In this document: piece by piece, positions 7,434 to 17,241 of the stretch
How the letters are laid out: each line of letters starts with the position of its first letter
How positions within the stretch are numbered: position 1 is the first letter of the stretch
Source of the DNA: Bacillus sp. JCM 19058
Lineage (GTDB): Bacteria; Bacillota; Bacilli; Bacillales_H; Bacillaceae_D
Direction: 5' to 3'
Length of the DNA: 21,115 bases
Assembly (NCBI GenBank): GCA_001310555.1
Contig: BAXO01000089.1
Location: 1-21,115 of the forward strand
Notes under the pieces: model-generated
What the model saw: only the letters and a program-made list of their open reading frames with translations
Databases searched by the model: none
Told to the model about the DNA's origin: nothing
Position numbers and translations under genes: made by a program

Positions 7434-9379
7434 ATGCCACATTTGACCCCTACTATGCGCCTGAAGGTAAAAAGAGACACGTTCTTTCTCCCTGATCCAA
7501 ACAGCGGTGTGTATTTTCGTAATAACATAAGTTCTTTCCGTATGGAGGGAAAATCAATCGATCAGTGGGTTGAAAAGCTGTTACCGATGTTCACCGGGGA
7601 GTACACGTTAGGGGATTTGACAAACGGATTACCGGAGCCATACCGGGAGCGTGTCTATGAAATTGCTGAAACACTTTACCGAAATGAGTTTGTTCGGGAT
7701 GTGAGCCAAGATCTTCCGCATCAATTGGCAGAGAAGGTTCTTAACATGTATGCTTCTCAAATTGAATTTCTGGACAGTTTTGGCGATTCAGGTGCATACC
7801 GATTTCAAACCTATCGTCAGGCAAAAGTGTTGGCCGTTGGATCTGGTCCTTTTTTTTGTTTCATTAGTCTCTTCATTGATTGAGTCCGGATTGCCCAAGT
7901 TTCATATGCATATCACTGATTCCGTATCGACTAATAGACGACGTTGATGGAACTTGTGGCACATGCTCGTAAAAAAGACTCCGAGGTTGCCGTAGAGGAG
8001 ATCAGCTTACAGGAGAAGGGGATAAGTGCATGGAGAGAGATTGTTCAGCCATTTGATTGGATTTTGCATGTGTCTCAAGAGGGTGACGTAGAGGAACTTC
8101 GCGTTCTTCATACGGTTTGTAGGGAAGAGCAGAAGGCGTTCCTCCCCGCTATATGCCACCAACGGGTCGGTCTGGCAGGTCCGCTCGTGCATCCAGACTC
8201 TAAGGGATGTTGGGAGTCTTCGTGGAGACGCGTGCATCAAACTGTATTTTCCAAAGAGCGACAGTTTCCCGCTAACTCAACTATACCCGGGGCAATGTTA
8301 GCCAATATAATTGTGTTTGAAATGTTTAAAGAGATAACAAAAACGACCGAATCGGAACAGAATAACCAATTCTACTTACTTGATCTGGACACGATGGAAG
8401 GAAACTGGCATTCGTTTTCGCCCCACCCATTGGTGGAGGGACGTGCATCTACTGAATGGATAAGAGATTTAGAATTCCGTATCGCACGAAATCAAGGGGT
8501 AGATGAATCGAATCGATTACTTCTCTACTTTAGTCAGCTGGCATCGCAGGAATCAGGAATTTTCCATAATTGGGAGGAGGGGGACTTAAAGCAACTGCCT
8601 TTAGCTCAGTGCCGGGTTCAGCCAGTCGACTTGCTGTCTGAGGGGCCTGCGGAGCTGTTACCAGAAATCGTATGCAGCGGTCTAACGCATGAGGAAGCAA
8701 GGAGGGAAGCCGGTCTGACTGGGATTGAAGCGTATATAACCCCAATGGTCGATCGGCTCATTACGACCCTTCCGCCAGACGAAGTAAAGGATAGCGTACA
8801 GGAATTCGTAGGTGTTGGAGCGGGTGAAACCGTTGTGGAAGGTATATACCGGGGGCTGCAAAGGTGTTTGGATGAGGAGCTGAGCAAGCAACGGGTGAAT
8901 AAAAGAAATATTGTTACTCGGCTGCAGTTGGGTACGGTAGAAGATGAGCGTTGCCAATTTTATCTGGAAGCCCTGACGACGATGCAGGGACCACCGACGA
9001 TCGGGATTGGAGAGGAAGTGACCGGATTCCCTTCGGTATGGGTCGGCACGGAGGAAGGCTGGTATAGCAGTGTTGATTTGAATACGACGAGGGCGTTGCG
9101 CAAAGCATTACAACAGGCGCTTATTCACGCACAAAATCAAGAGACTTCCCTTATGCCGCAAACGTTGGAGGCTAACGTTTTACTGGAAGAAAAGGCGCCT
9201 TTAAGTTTTGACATTCCCGCTTGTGATGAGTTGACTCAACCGAATTATTGCAATCTGCTATACAAGTCCTGGAACGGAAACGCAAGCGGCTCATGGTCTT
9301 TGATCTAGCATTGGAACCATTTTTAAAAGAGGGACTCGCAGGAGTATATGGTGTACTTTTACGGGAGGAGGGATCCTAG
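7434..9379 (+). CDS. hcaF: ocin-ThiF-like TOMM maturation protein (leader-binding F protein), three frameshifts
   Basis: Rejoined, this is a protein of about 645 residues matching the putative thiazole-containing bacteriocin maturation family (ocin-ThiF-like). In heterocycloanthracin systems the F protein binds the precursor leader and delivers it to the YcaO cyclodehydratase. The N-terminus (MPHLTPTMRLKVKRDTFFLP, then SGVYFRNNISSFRMEG and EYTLGDLTNGLP) has the winged-helix look of a peptide-recognition domain. A ThiF/E1-like region follows (QAKVLAVGSGP, then LVSSLIESGLPKFHMHITDS; HQRVGLAGPLVHPDSKGCW). The frame slips at the T run near 7852-7859, returns near 7935-7944, and slips again near 9260, where the next frame gives MVFDLALEPFLKEGLAGVYG to a TAG at 9377-9379. 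That stop overlaps the GTG start of the D gene. The start is supported by AAGGAGGAG. Confidence 0.88.
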
Positions 9380-11320
9380 TGAGTGCTGTTGTGGTGGTCG
9401 GAGAAGGGTTATTGGCGGATCGGGTGTGCGGAGAACTGTCCGCTCAATATGAAGTAGTCCGCTGTACTAATCTTGAGGCGGGAGTACCGGAAACGACCGA
9501 TTTAGTTATGGTATTGGACGATACTTTGAATCCTTCCATTCATAAAAAGGCGGAAGAGGCGCTGCGACCAACTGGTATTCCTTGGCTGAGAGGCTTCGTT
9601 TCATTTGGAGAGGGCGTAATTGGGCCGTTAGTACGCCCAAATACGCTAGGGTGCTCTCAGTGTGCAGATAAGCGACGTCTCATGGCCGGACGAGACCGTA
9701 AAGAGATGTGGGAGTTAGAGAGGAGACTTGAAGAGAACGGGGAAATGTTGAGCGATGCCTGGGCATCGCGCACGGGAATAATGCAGATGACCCATCTTCT
9801 CGAGGCAGAGGCAAGGAGAGTATTAGAAGGCGATCAGGCTCACTCCGAAGGTCGCTTATGTTTAATCAATCTGAAATCGCTGAAGAGTTCATGGCATTCG
9901 TTTCTTCCCGAACCGTTTTGTCCAATCTGTAGTCAATTACCCGACGATTCACCGGACGCCTCCCGAATTGCACTGCAGCCTAGTCCGAAGATCAGCACTG
10001 ACAGTTACCGCTGTCGTTCGATGGAGGAGCTGAGAAATGTTCTAAACAAAGACTATTTGGATCATCGGACCGGCATTTTAAATGGGAAAATGTATGACCT
10101 TGTCCTGCCATTTGCTGATGTCAATGTCAATCTGCCGTTGTTCACGGGGGACGAAGGCGTGGCTGGTCGGACTCATTCTTACACGATAAGTGAGTCGACG
10201 GCCATCTTGGAGGGTTTGGAACGGTATTGTGGCTTGTCTCCACGAGGTAAACGGACAGTAGTCCATGACAGTTTCCGTAACCTGGAGGGCAAAGCACTCA
10301 ATCCTATCAAGGTAGGCGTACACGCGCAGGAACAGTATGCGCTGCCCGATTTTCCGTTTAAAGCGTTTAATCCTGATCACTCCATCAATTGGGTTTGGGG
10401 CTATTCATTTTTGCAAGAGCGTCCTATTCTAGTTCCAGAGCTGCTTGCGTATTATAGCTTAGGCTGCGGAGAGGGGTTTGTCTATGAAACTTCCAATGGG
10501 TGTGCGTTAGGCGGAAGTCTAGAGGAGGCCATTTTCTACGGTATTATGGAGGTCGTGGAGCGTGATTCGTTCCTGATGACTTGGTATGCGGAGCTGACAC
10601 TTCCGCGCCTTGACCCTTATTCTACTAACGACCAAGAATTAGAGCTAATGATCGACCGTGTACGGACAGTGGGCGGATATGATCTGCATTTTTTTTAACT
10701 CGACGATGGAAAACGGAATTCCAAGCGTTTTGGCGTTGGCGAAAAATAGAAAAAAAAAGAGGGTTAAATATTATAAGTGCTGCTGGCGCTCATCTTGACC
10801 CAATACGAGCGGTGAAAAGCGCGGTTCACGAGTTGGCTGGTATGATGCTGATACTAGACGAAAATTTTGAGGCAAATCAGCAGGAGTATAGGCAAATGTT
10901 GCAAGATTCTTCCCTAGTACGGAAGATGGATGATCATGGTATGCTGTATGGGTTGCCGGAAGCGCAAGAACGCCTACAGTTTTTGCTAGATGATAACCGT
11001 CCATTGCGAACGTTTGACGAGGAATTCAAATGGAAGTCAGGGCATGCAGACCTTACCGATGATCTGCGGGATGTTCTTCAGGAATTTAGCCGATTGAACC
11101 TAGATGTGATCGTGGTGGATCAGACGATACCGGAAATAAAACGAAACGGACTGTTTTGCGTGAAAGTGTTGATTCCGGGGATGCTGCCGATGACATTCGG
11201 GCAACACCTTACCCGCGTAACAGGGCTGGAAAGGTGCTCAAGGTGCCAATGGAACTCGGATATGAAAAACAACCACTAACACTTGAACAACTCAATCCAC
11301 ATCCGCATCCGTTCCCGTAA
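9379..11320 (+). CDS. hcaD: TOMM C-D fusion: leader-docking E1-like domain plus YcaO cyclodehydratase (three frameshifts)
   Basis: The joined product of about 646 residues is the ATP-dependent azoline-forming enzyme. Residues 1-200 are the E1-like docking scaffold, with two CxxC zinc motifs (Cys92/Cys95 in TLGCSQCADKR, Cys181/Cys184 in PFCPICSQ). The YcaO domain follows, with the nucleotide/Mg motif SESTAILEGLERY (Glu272, Glu278, Glu281, Arg282) and a second motif LEEAIFYGIMEVVERDSF (Glu391, Glu394, Arg395). After breaks in T8 (10689-10696) and A9 (10750-10758), each one base too long, it continues SAAGAHLDPIRAVKSAVHEL. A third slip near 11230 restores a C-terminus ending NPHPHPFP, the Pro-rich tail that is important for catalysis in TOMM YcaO enzymes. 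The GTG start overlaps the F gene stop. It acts on precursor Cys residues with the F protein. Confidence 0.92.
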
Positions 11321-11342
11321 CCGATGGTTAGGAGGTAGGAGG

Positions 11343-12907
11343 ATGAGTTTAGAGACATTTCTGCATAACCTACACTTTAACATTGATCAGGCAAGCCCCT
11401 CAGATTGGGAAGTAGCTTGGGACGATGCACCGCTTACGTATAAGCTCTACCGTGACTTACCTGTGGTTCCGCTTTCTTCGGAAGTACCGCTGACGCTTGA
11501 AGGGCGGGAAGTACCAGTAAAGCTTGACCAATGTGAAATCGGTCATTTTCTCTGGTATGTATTCGGACTTACTCAAATTAGCGAGTCTGTCAATGCCTTG
11601 GGTTCCGTAGAGCAAGCAGACCTCATGCAGTCGTATCGGCGGTTTGTTCCTTCTGGAGGGGCGTTGTATCCAAACGAATTGTACGTGTATCTGAAGATAG
11701 AGAATGTTCCTCCGGGTGTTTACCATTATGATGTAGCCCATCACTGCTTAGTGCTGTTACGGGAAGGGAATTTCGATTCATATATATCACGGGCTCATGG
11801 TAATCACTGTAACATATCCGATTGTTTTGGTGCCGTTTTTGTGACGACAATGTTCTGGAAAAATTTCTTTAAATACAATAATTTTGCTATCGCCTGCAAG
11901 GGTTGGATGCTGGTGTGTTGATTGGACAGTTACTTGAAGTAGCGAAGCGTTTTGGCTTCGCATCAAGGGTTTGCTTTCAGTTTCTTGATCGGGCCTTTAA
12001 CCACCTGCTTGGGCTTTCTGAGCAGGAGGAGAGTGTGTATGCAGTTATCCCGCTATCGGTCGAACCAGCGATTGGCATGACTAACGAAAGTGGCACAGAC
12101 GTTGTTGCCACTAACTTGTGCCGAGAGTTGCCAGCGATTCGGCCTACTCATTACGTCCAGTCACAAAGGGTGATAGAGTATCCGACGTTAACCGAGGTGA
12201 ATGAAGCGTCCATGCTGGAATCAACTAGCTCGTTTCGGCATGTCAAGGAGGAAAATACAGACTTTGAGGGTCAAACGGTGGCTCTGCCTTACGTAAAACA
12301 GTTGCCATATGATTTGGCATCAGCCTGCCGAAACCGATTTTCGCCGGACGTAGATTTCGCTCTAGGAAAGGTAAGTCAACAGCAGCTGGCTACACTGCTG
12401 AAGGGGGCGATGGATTCCTTCTCCTATCGAAATGATTTGGATGGAGTACAAAAGGAGCAGGAGCCCCGTGTCTCACTTTACTGTTGTTTGTATAATATTG
12501 AGGGCATTCCAGACGGCGCTTATCAGTATGACAGTCCTTCTCACGCGTTACGTCTAGTACAACGAGGAGATTATCGATTACAGTTACAATACGGAATGTC
12601 CGGAAGTAATGTAAATATGTTCCAAGTACCACTCTGCCTACACGTAGCGGGGAACAGAGAGTACTTTAAAACGGCACTGGGATACAGAGGATATCGGATT
12701 CAACAAATGGAAGCAGGTATGCTTGTACAACGATTACTATTACTAGCATCGGCAATCGGAATGGGGGGACATCCACTTCTCGGGTTCGATGCGAATGTGT
12801 GTGATGAGATTTACAAAATTGATCCACAACGAAAAACGACCCTTATCCAAATCCCAACTGGTCCGTATCGACATCGGCCTTGGTTAAGAGGAAGTCTGCA
12901 TAGTTAA
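11343..12907 (+). CDS. SagB-type azoline dehydrogenase with two nitroreductase-like halves (one frameshift)
   Basis: This FMN-dependent dehydrogenase (the TOMM B protein) oxidises thiazolines to thiazoles. The ATG follows GGAGGTAGGAGG, 22 bp after the D stop. The joined protein has about 521 residues. The first half has the SagB signature RRFVPSGGALYPNELYVYL, then PPGVYHYDVAHHCLVLLREG. Near 11890-11900 one base is missing; the next frame continues YRLQGLDAGVLIGQLLEVAK. The second half repeats the fold: FALGKVSQQQLATLLKGAMD, IPDGAYQYDSPSHALRLVQR and YRIQQMEAGMLVQRLLLLAS, ending with LLGFDANVCDEIYKI. The duplicated layout matches the long SagB proteins of Bacillus TOMM clusters. One half may be structural only; I cannot tell which half binds FMN. 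Confidence 0.9.
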
Positions 12908-13224
12908 GTCAAACTGGAGTGTTTCAAGTGAAAATTTTCGCAGCTGAACAATTAACAATGACCTGAAAAAAATAAACAGCCGTTTCAAGTTTCGTCTAAC
13001 AAAGGGTAAACATGTGTCTTTACCTAAGCGCTTCACTCCGGCTAAGTTACCGAACGTTAATTAAGCGACTATCTTTAAGAGGATTTGAATTAGCACACCG
13101 AGCGACACCTTAAAAGGGCTCACAGACGCTACCGCCTGATCTGTCATACGGGAGTCGAATGGCTCAACGATGGGCTTACTCTCGTGGAAGAAGCATGGAT
13201 TCCGTGAGAGTAAGTACTAGCTGA
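12908..13224. other. degenerate intergenic segment between TOMM cluster and phnW remnant
   Basis: No intact frame, promoter or terminator is evident after the SagB stop. All frames are interrupted by stops. Part of it (13036-13107) resembles a transposase fragment, described separately. The segment ends abruptly where phnW homology begins. Confidence 0.5.
13036..13107 (+). pseudogene. possible IS6-family transposase fossil
   Basis: A 24-codon stretch translates as LSYRTLIKRLSLRGFELAHR with flanks. It resembles the N-terminal part of IS6/IS240-type transposases, where an LSYR...ERG..hHtTi pattern precedes the catalytic core. Upstream and downstream are stops and I see no terminal inverted repeats. 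If correct, it is a small relic. The match is short and may be chance. Confidence 0.3.
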
Positions 13225-13830
13225 ATCATTGATGCGATGAGTAGCTTTGGCGGGATCGATATTGATGTTCCTTCGCTCGGCATTGACTACTTAATAAGCA
13301 GCGCCAATAAATGTATTCAAGGGGTACCAGGGTTTGGTTTTGTCATTGCTAAGCTTGAGAAGCTGTTAGGATGTGAAGGGAATTCCCGTAGCCTTGCATT
13401 AGATTTATACGATCAATGGAAGGAAATGGACAAGGATGGGAAATGGCGCTATACGTCCCCGACACATGTAGTAGCTGCTTTTTCTAAAGCGGTTGATGAA
13501 TTAATAGAAGAAGGCGGTATCCATGCAAGACATTCACGCTATGAAAATAATAATAGACGGTTAAGAGAGAGGCTGAAAAAAGTAGGGATACATGCCTATA
13601 TTGCAGAGGAAAAGCAATCACCGATTATTACAACCTTTCTATTTCCAAACGAGCAATTTTGCTTTGAAGACTTTTATTCATTTGTGAAAGACAGAGGGTA
13701 TGTGATCTACCCGGGAAAGCTTACGGATACAGATACATTCCGAATTGGAAATATTGGTGAAATTTACGAAGAGGATATTCAAGAGTTATGTCATATTATT
13801 GAAGAATATATGGGAGTGGTGAAGCAATGA
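13225..13830 (+). pseudogene. phnW: 2-aminoethylphosphonate-pyruvate transaminase, 5'-truncated
   Basis: About 200 C-terminal residues of PhnW, the PLP enzyme that converts 2-aminoethylphosphonate and pyruvate to phosphonoacetaldehyde and alanine. Homology starts abruptly at codon ATC 13225, just after a TGA, as [19 protein letters not shown]. The PLP-ring Asp and the Schiff-base Lys ([15 protein letters not shown]) are present, but roughly 165 N-terminal residues of a usual length of about 365 are missing and are not found elsewhere in the window. The remaining frame is intact to the stop at 13830, which overlaps the phnX start as ATGA. An internal start at ATG 13237 would make a protein without its cofactor-phosphate and dimer regions, so it is probably inactive. 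Confidence 0.88.
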
Positions 13831-14649
13831 ATAAAATAGAAGGAATAATCTTTGATTGGGCAGGAACAACGGTCGATTTTGGATGTTTTGCACCAGTGAA
13901 CGTATTTATTGATATCTTTAAGAATGCGGGGATTGAAGTGACACTGGAAGAAGCAAGAGCACCGATGGGAATGTTAAAAATTGATCATATTCGTGTCATG
14001 CTATCGATGCCGAGAATTTCTACTTTATGGGAAGAAAAATTTGGAAGGGTATTTAATGAACAAGACGTAGAGAACCTGTATGCCGAATTTGAACCTGCGT
14101 TGATGGACTCATTGTCGGAGTATACAGACCCGATTCCAGGGGTAATTGAGACGGTGCAAGCCTTGAAAAATCAAGGACTCAAAATTGGCTCAACGACAGG
14201 TTATACGAAAACGATGATGGATGTCGTTGTACCGAATGCTTTGAAAAAAAGGGTATGGCCCAGATGTGTACTTCACTCCTGATCATACGGATTCTTTTGG
14301 TAGGCCGTATCCTTTTATGATTTATCGGAACATGGAAGCCTTAAAACTATCAGCAGCTTGGAAGGTAGTAAAAGTAGGCGATACCACTTCTGATATACAA
14401 GAGGGAGTTAATGCAGGTGTATGGTCTGTCGGTGTCATAACTGGTAGTTCCGAAATGGGATTAAGCGCGGAAGAGTTTCAGGCACTTTCTAAATCAGATA
14501 AGGAAAGGATCATTTCGAAAACAGAAGAAACCTTTTTGAAAAACGGAGCAGATTTTACGATCAATACGATGAACGAGCTTCCACCGCTAATTGAAAAAAT
14601 CAATCGACTCATTGCCAATGGGAAAAGGCCTGGCACAAGTTCAATGTAA
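13827..14649 (+). CDS. phnX: phosphonoacetaldehyde hydrolase (one frameshift)
   Basis: HAD-superfamily phosphonatase that cleaves phosphonoacetaldehyde to acetaldehyde and phosphate, the second step of 2-aminoethylphosphonate use. The product is about 273 residues after repair. The nucleophile Asp10 lies in [11 protein letters not shown] (Ala replaces the second Asp, as is normal in PhnX), the Schiff-base Lys51 lies in [10 protein letters not shown], and motif II is GSTTGYT. One extra A in the A7 run at 14244-14250 splits the frame; it continues [20 protein letters not shown], then [16 protein letters not shown] with the Mg-binding acidic residues. It is translationally coupled to phnW. Since phnW is truncated, the pathway is likely broken here unless phnW is supplied elsewhere. 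Confidence 0.93.
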
Positions 14650-14726
14650 AACGATAAATAGCTAACGAGGCTTCGGCTATTTCCAGTTAAGGTTACATGA
14701 ATCCATCATATCCTAAAAATAAAAGT

Positions 14727-14771
14727 AGTGCGTGCTTTGAGATCATCAATTTCAAACGCGCACTTTTTTTT
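14727..14771 (+). terminator. Rho-independent terminator after phnX
   Basis: AGTGCG (14727-14732) pairs with CGCACT (14759-14764), and the stem is extended by TTTGA/TCAAA after one bulge. A T8 tract follows (14764-14771). It lies 78 nt after phnX. A 67-codon frame reading through it is not considered a gene. Confidence 0.8.
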
Positions 14772-14988
14772 GTTGTACCAGCTGCTCTTATCGAAATATC
14801 GTTATCTATCATTTTTCATCGAATCAATTCATTGACGCTTCAAAGTCTGGATCTCCCGAAGGATTTAGAGAGGATAACCTTTTCATCAAGAGGGAATTAG
14901 GTGGTAGCTGATTCACTTCAACAATAAAAGTCAAAAAAACAACATATTTCATGTGTTACTCTGGCAGTATAAGGAGGTAATCTTATTA

Positions 14989-15369
14989 ATGAAATTTGTA
15001 TCAAAAAAGACATATTATATTGTTGGAAGTTTATTCTTATTAATATTTATAACTAGGTTATTTTTAGGGTTTTCAACAGGTGATATTTCTTTTGTAGAAC
15101 TACTTGCATGGGGGACTTTGGCTTATATTTCATTTATAGGAGCTAATGTATTTCCTGGACTACAAGGAAATGATGAACGTGTAAAATACATCAAACAAAA
15201 ATCTTTGTCTAGAAGTGCTATATTAATTGCGTTGTTTGTGGCAATCCTTGTTATGTTCTCTGTTTTGGGGGACGTCGTTTTAACTACCACTCAATTATTA
15301 ACAATAATAATCTGTTTTTCTATACTCTGCATATTTACTTTTTATTCATATTTTGTAGCAAAATATTAG
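14989..15369 (+). CDS. small four-helix membrane protein, DUF2178-like
   Basis: This 126-residue protein starts at ATG 14989 with AAGGAGGTAA 8 bp before; the earlier in-frame start at 14953 has no such site. Four hydrophobic segments (about 8-26, 33-53, 73-93 and 97-120) surround a charged loop, NDERVKYIKQKSLSRS, which recalls the DER...I..K loop of DUF2178-type proteins and of the membrane protein at 5909-6210. Such proteins are often next to a small HTH regulator, but none is adjacent here. The function is unknown. Confidence 0.7.
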   Translation: MKFVSKKTYYIVGSLFLLIFITRLFLGFSTGDISFVELLAWGTLAYISFIGANVFPGLQGNDERVKYIKQKSLSRSAILIALFVAILVMFSVLGDVVLTTTQLLTIIICFSILCIFTFYSYFVAKY

Positions 15370-15381
15370 ATATTAATTAAG

Positions 15382-15412
15382 GGGGAATACCATCGTACTA
15401 AAGGTATTCCCC
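15382..15412 (+). terminator. perfect 10-bp hairpin after membrane protein
   Basis: GGGGAATACC (15382-15391) pairs with GGTATTCCCC (15403-15412) around an 11-nt loop, 12 nt after the stop of the membrane protein gene. No T run follows directly; a T7 lies about 15 nt further on. It is probably a terminator or an mRNA-stabilising hairpin. Confidence 0.6.
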
Positions 15413-15483
15413 TGAACTTAACTACAGTTTTTTTGTAGGGAGTCCAATGTTATTCCGTAATAAGGATAGACGTTGAAAACGGT

Positions 15484-15513
15484 TTGACAAATAAGTTCTC
15501 TTTTTTTTACAAT
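15484..15513 (+). promoter_or_regulatory. sigma-A-type promoter of the GNAT gene
   Basis: TTGACA (15484-15489) and TACAAT (15508-15513) are separated by 18 bp. The start codon of the acetyltransferase lies 45 bp downstream. The -35 box is a perfect consensus match. Confidence 0.7.
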
Positions 15514-15558
15514 GAAAATATATTCATTCATTGAAAAAAAACGGAGAGGGAAGTGTTT

Positions 15559-16172
15559 ATGCAATCAGGAGAATTTATGAGTATCGTCAAGGCGGATAAA
15601 GCTTCTTTTGATGTAAGGACGCAGATGTCTGAAATTTTTGCCGATGGCTTCACACAGTGGCTCGGCTTTTTTTTCCAAGGATAAAAACATCATTGCGAAG
15701 GCTTTTGCCACATGTTTGTTTTAGAGCAATTTTATGTATTTATCATAGGGGATAAGGTTGCTGGAATGGTGGCATGCACAGACGGTACTGCTTTATCGGT
15801 AAGACTAAATAAAAGAGAGCTGAGAAAGCACTTAGGCTTTTTTTAAGGGGAGCCTTGCAGGAGTTTTTTTTGAAAAAAAGAATTTGAAAGCCCTTTTCAA
15901 GATTTACCTCCTGATACAGGCTCAATTGAATTTGTCGGGACAGCTCTCGAATATAGAGGTCAAGGGACGGCATCGCAGATGATACGCCATATTCTTGAAA
16001 ACACTCCGTACAAAGAGTACGTTATTGAAGAGGTTGCTGATACGAATATTCCTGCCATGAAATTATACAAAAAAATTAGGATTTGAAGAATACAAAAGGA
16101 AGCCTTTGCCGGAAAAAAATGTCTAAAAAGAACGGGATAAATAATCTTTTATCCTTGAAATATGTGAAATAG
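15559..16172 (+). pseudogene. GNAT family N-acetyltransferase, multiply frameshifted
   Basis: Pieces in all three frames add up to a GNAT acetyltransferase of about 200 residues. In order they read: MQSGEFMSIVKADKASFDVR; VLEQFYVFIIGDKVAGMVAC; GTALSVRLNKRELRKHLGFF; GSIEFVGTALEYRGQGTASQ (the acetyl-CoA binding motif, in the form YRGQGTAS); and a tail with NIPAMKLYKK and GINNLLSLKYVK. At least five indels are needed, at T8 near 15666-15673, near 15708, in T and A runs at 15837-15887, in the A run near 16067-16074 and near 16115. The start at 15559 has GGAGAGGG upstream. The density of breaks is the highest in the window, so real decay is possible here as well as sequence error. The substrate is unknown. 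Confidence 0.75.
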
Positions 16173-16217
16173 TAAGCATAGGTGCGTGCTAAGTGAAAGG
16201 AACTTTGATCGTGTTTA

Positions 16218-16295
16218 AATGACTGTCAATAAAACTTTTACCGAGAGCCGAAACCTAGCATTATCGCCTAGCATTTTAAATATCGGCCAGTCATT
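16218..16295. promoter_or_regulatory. separated inverted repeat upstream of TetR gene
   Basis: AATGACTG (16218-16225) and CAGTCATT (16288-16295) are inverted 62 bp apart. A direct repeat, CGCCTAGCATT-like (CCTAGCATTATCG / CCTAGCATTTTA), lies between them. Position just before the TetR start suggests an operator or looping pair, but the evidence is weak. Confidence 0.3.
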
Positions 16296-16315
16296 CTTTA
16301 AAGGGGGAGAGTCTA

Positions 16316-16918
16316 TTGCCAAGAACAAAAGAACAGTATGAGGCAATGAGAACAGCAACCAGAAATAAAATCCATTTGGCTGCAATAAAACTATTTGCAA
16401 AAATGGGATTTGCAGCTACAAATGTTCAGGATATTGCAGACAGTGCTGGAATCAGCATAGGACTGATGTATCGCCATTATAAAACCAAAGAAGAATTATT
16501 TAATGAGTTAGTTTCTTATGCTGCCGAAGGGCTAGGTAGAGTCGTGAAAGAGTTTCAAAGCGATGAATCTCCAGCTGAAATCATTCAAAACTTTACGTTG
16601 AACATTTTGAATGATCTTGAAAATGATGATACATTTGCGGAGCTTCTTATGCTTATGAATCGCTCCGCAACGATGGACGAGCCTACTCCTCAAATTCAAT
16701 CTCTTAACAAACAGAGTGAAGCAATGCTAAACCAAACGGCTCGATTAATTGAAAAGGGTCAGAAGCTTGGTCAGTTTAATCAGGGAAATGCTGCAGAAAT
16801 GGCGTTTTACTTTTTTGCTTCCATACAAGGGATAACGATGATCAAGCTTACAATGAGTGAACGATATATTTCGCCAAGCCCTCAAATAATCACCGCATTT
16901 TTAATGAAAGGGTATTAA
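16316..16918 (+). CDS. TetR/AcrR family transcriptional regulator
   Basis: This intact 200-residue regulator starts at a TTG supported by AAAGGGGGAG. The N-terminal DNA-binding domain (about residues 17-65) reads KIHLAAIKLFAKMGFAATNV, then QDIADSAGISIGLMYRHYKT, the standard TetR helix-turn-helix. The C-terminal ligand-binding domain is all-helical and acidic. It is preceded by the frameshifted GNAT gene on the same strand and followed by a strong hairpin, so it is a single-gene unit or the last gene of its unit. The regulated gene and effector are not evident from the window. Confidence 0.9.
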   Translation: MPRTKEQYEAMRTATRNKIHLAAIKLFAKMGFAATNVQDIADSAGISIGLMYRHYKTKEELFNELVSYAAEGLGRVVKEFQSDESPAEIIQNFTLNILNDLENDDTFAELLMLMNRSATMDEPTPQIQSLNKQSEAMLNQTARLIEKGQKLGQFNQGNAAEMAFYFFASIQGITMIKLTMSERYISPSPQIITAFLMKGY

Positions 16919-17012
16919 TAATTGTAAAGTATATCGATGATTCCCTGAAATCTTGGTTCCTTCTTACTCAAAGTTCAGTATAATGCACGGATAAATAGTA
17001 TTCATGTAGGGA

Positions 17013-17044
17013 CTGGATTTTAGCCCAACAGGGCCAAAATCCAG
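17013..17044. terminator. strong 14-bp hairpin, possible terminator
   Basis: CTGGATTTT-A-GCCC (17013-17026) pairs with GGGC-C-AAAATCCAG (17031-17044) with one mismatch and an AACA loop, about 95 nt after the TetR stop. No T tract follows. The rest of 16919-17241 contains nothing I can assign. Confidence 0.5.
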
Positions 17045-17241
17045 CTCGTATTGATTCAACTTATAATCGCGGGAGCACCTGCGTCGTTATACTAATTCGA
17101 TTCCGTGCATGAGTCGTGCTAGTCGCGTATTTTTCGAGCGCTGCCATTCATACGTTTTATGCCGGTAATTGGAAGGCAGTCACTGCCTTTTTCCCCAGCA
17201 AACGAGCGTCATCGCAATTGATCTATTGCCCTTTGGCTACT

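Noticed and set aside
8007..9108. Several minus-strand frames of 64-91 codons inside the F gene
   Set aside because: They lie opposite a long conserved gene, have no ribosome-binding sites and no recognisable domains.
10689..10758. Programmed frameshifting or transcriptional slippage on T8 and A9 in the YcaO gene
   Set aside because: The same kind of break is found in many unrelated genes of the window and both runs are simply one base too long. Sequence error is the simpler explanation.
14697..14900. A 67-codon plus-strand frame
   Set aside because: It starts within the phnX 3' region without a ribosome-binding site and runs through a strong Rho-independent terminator.
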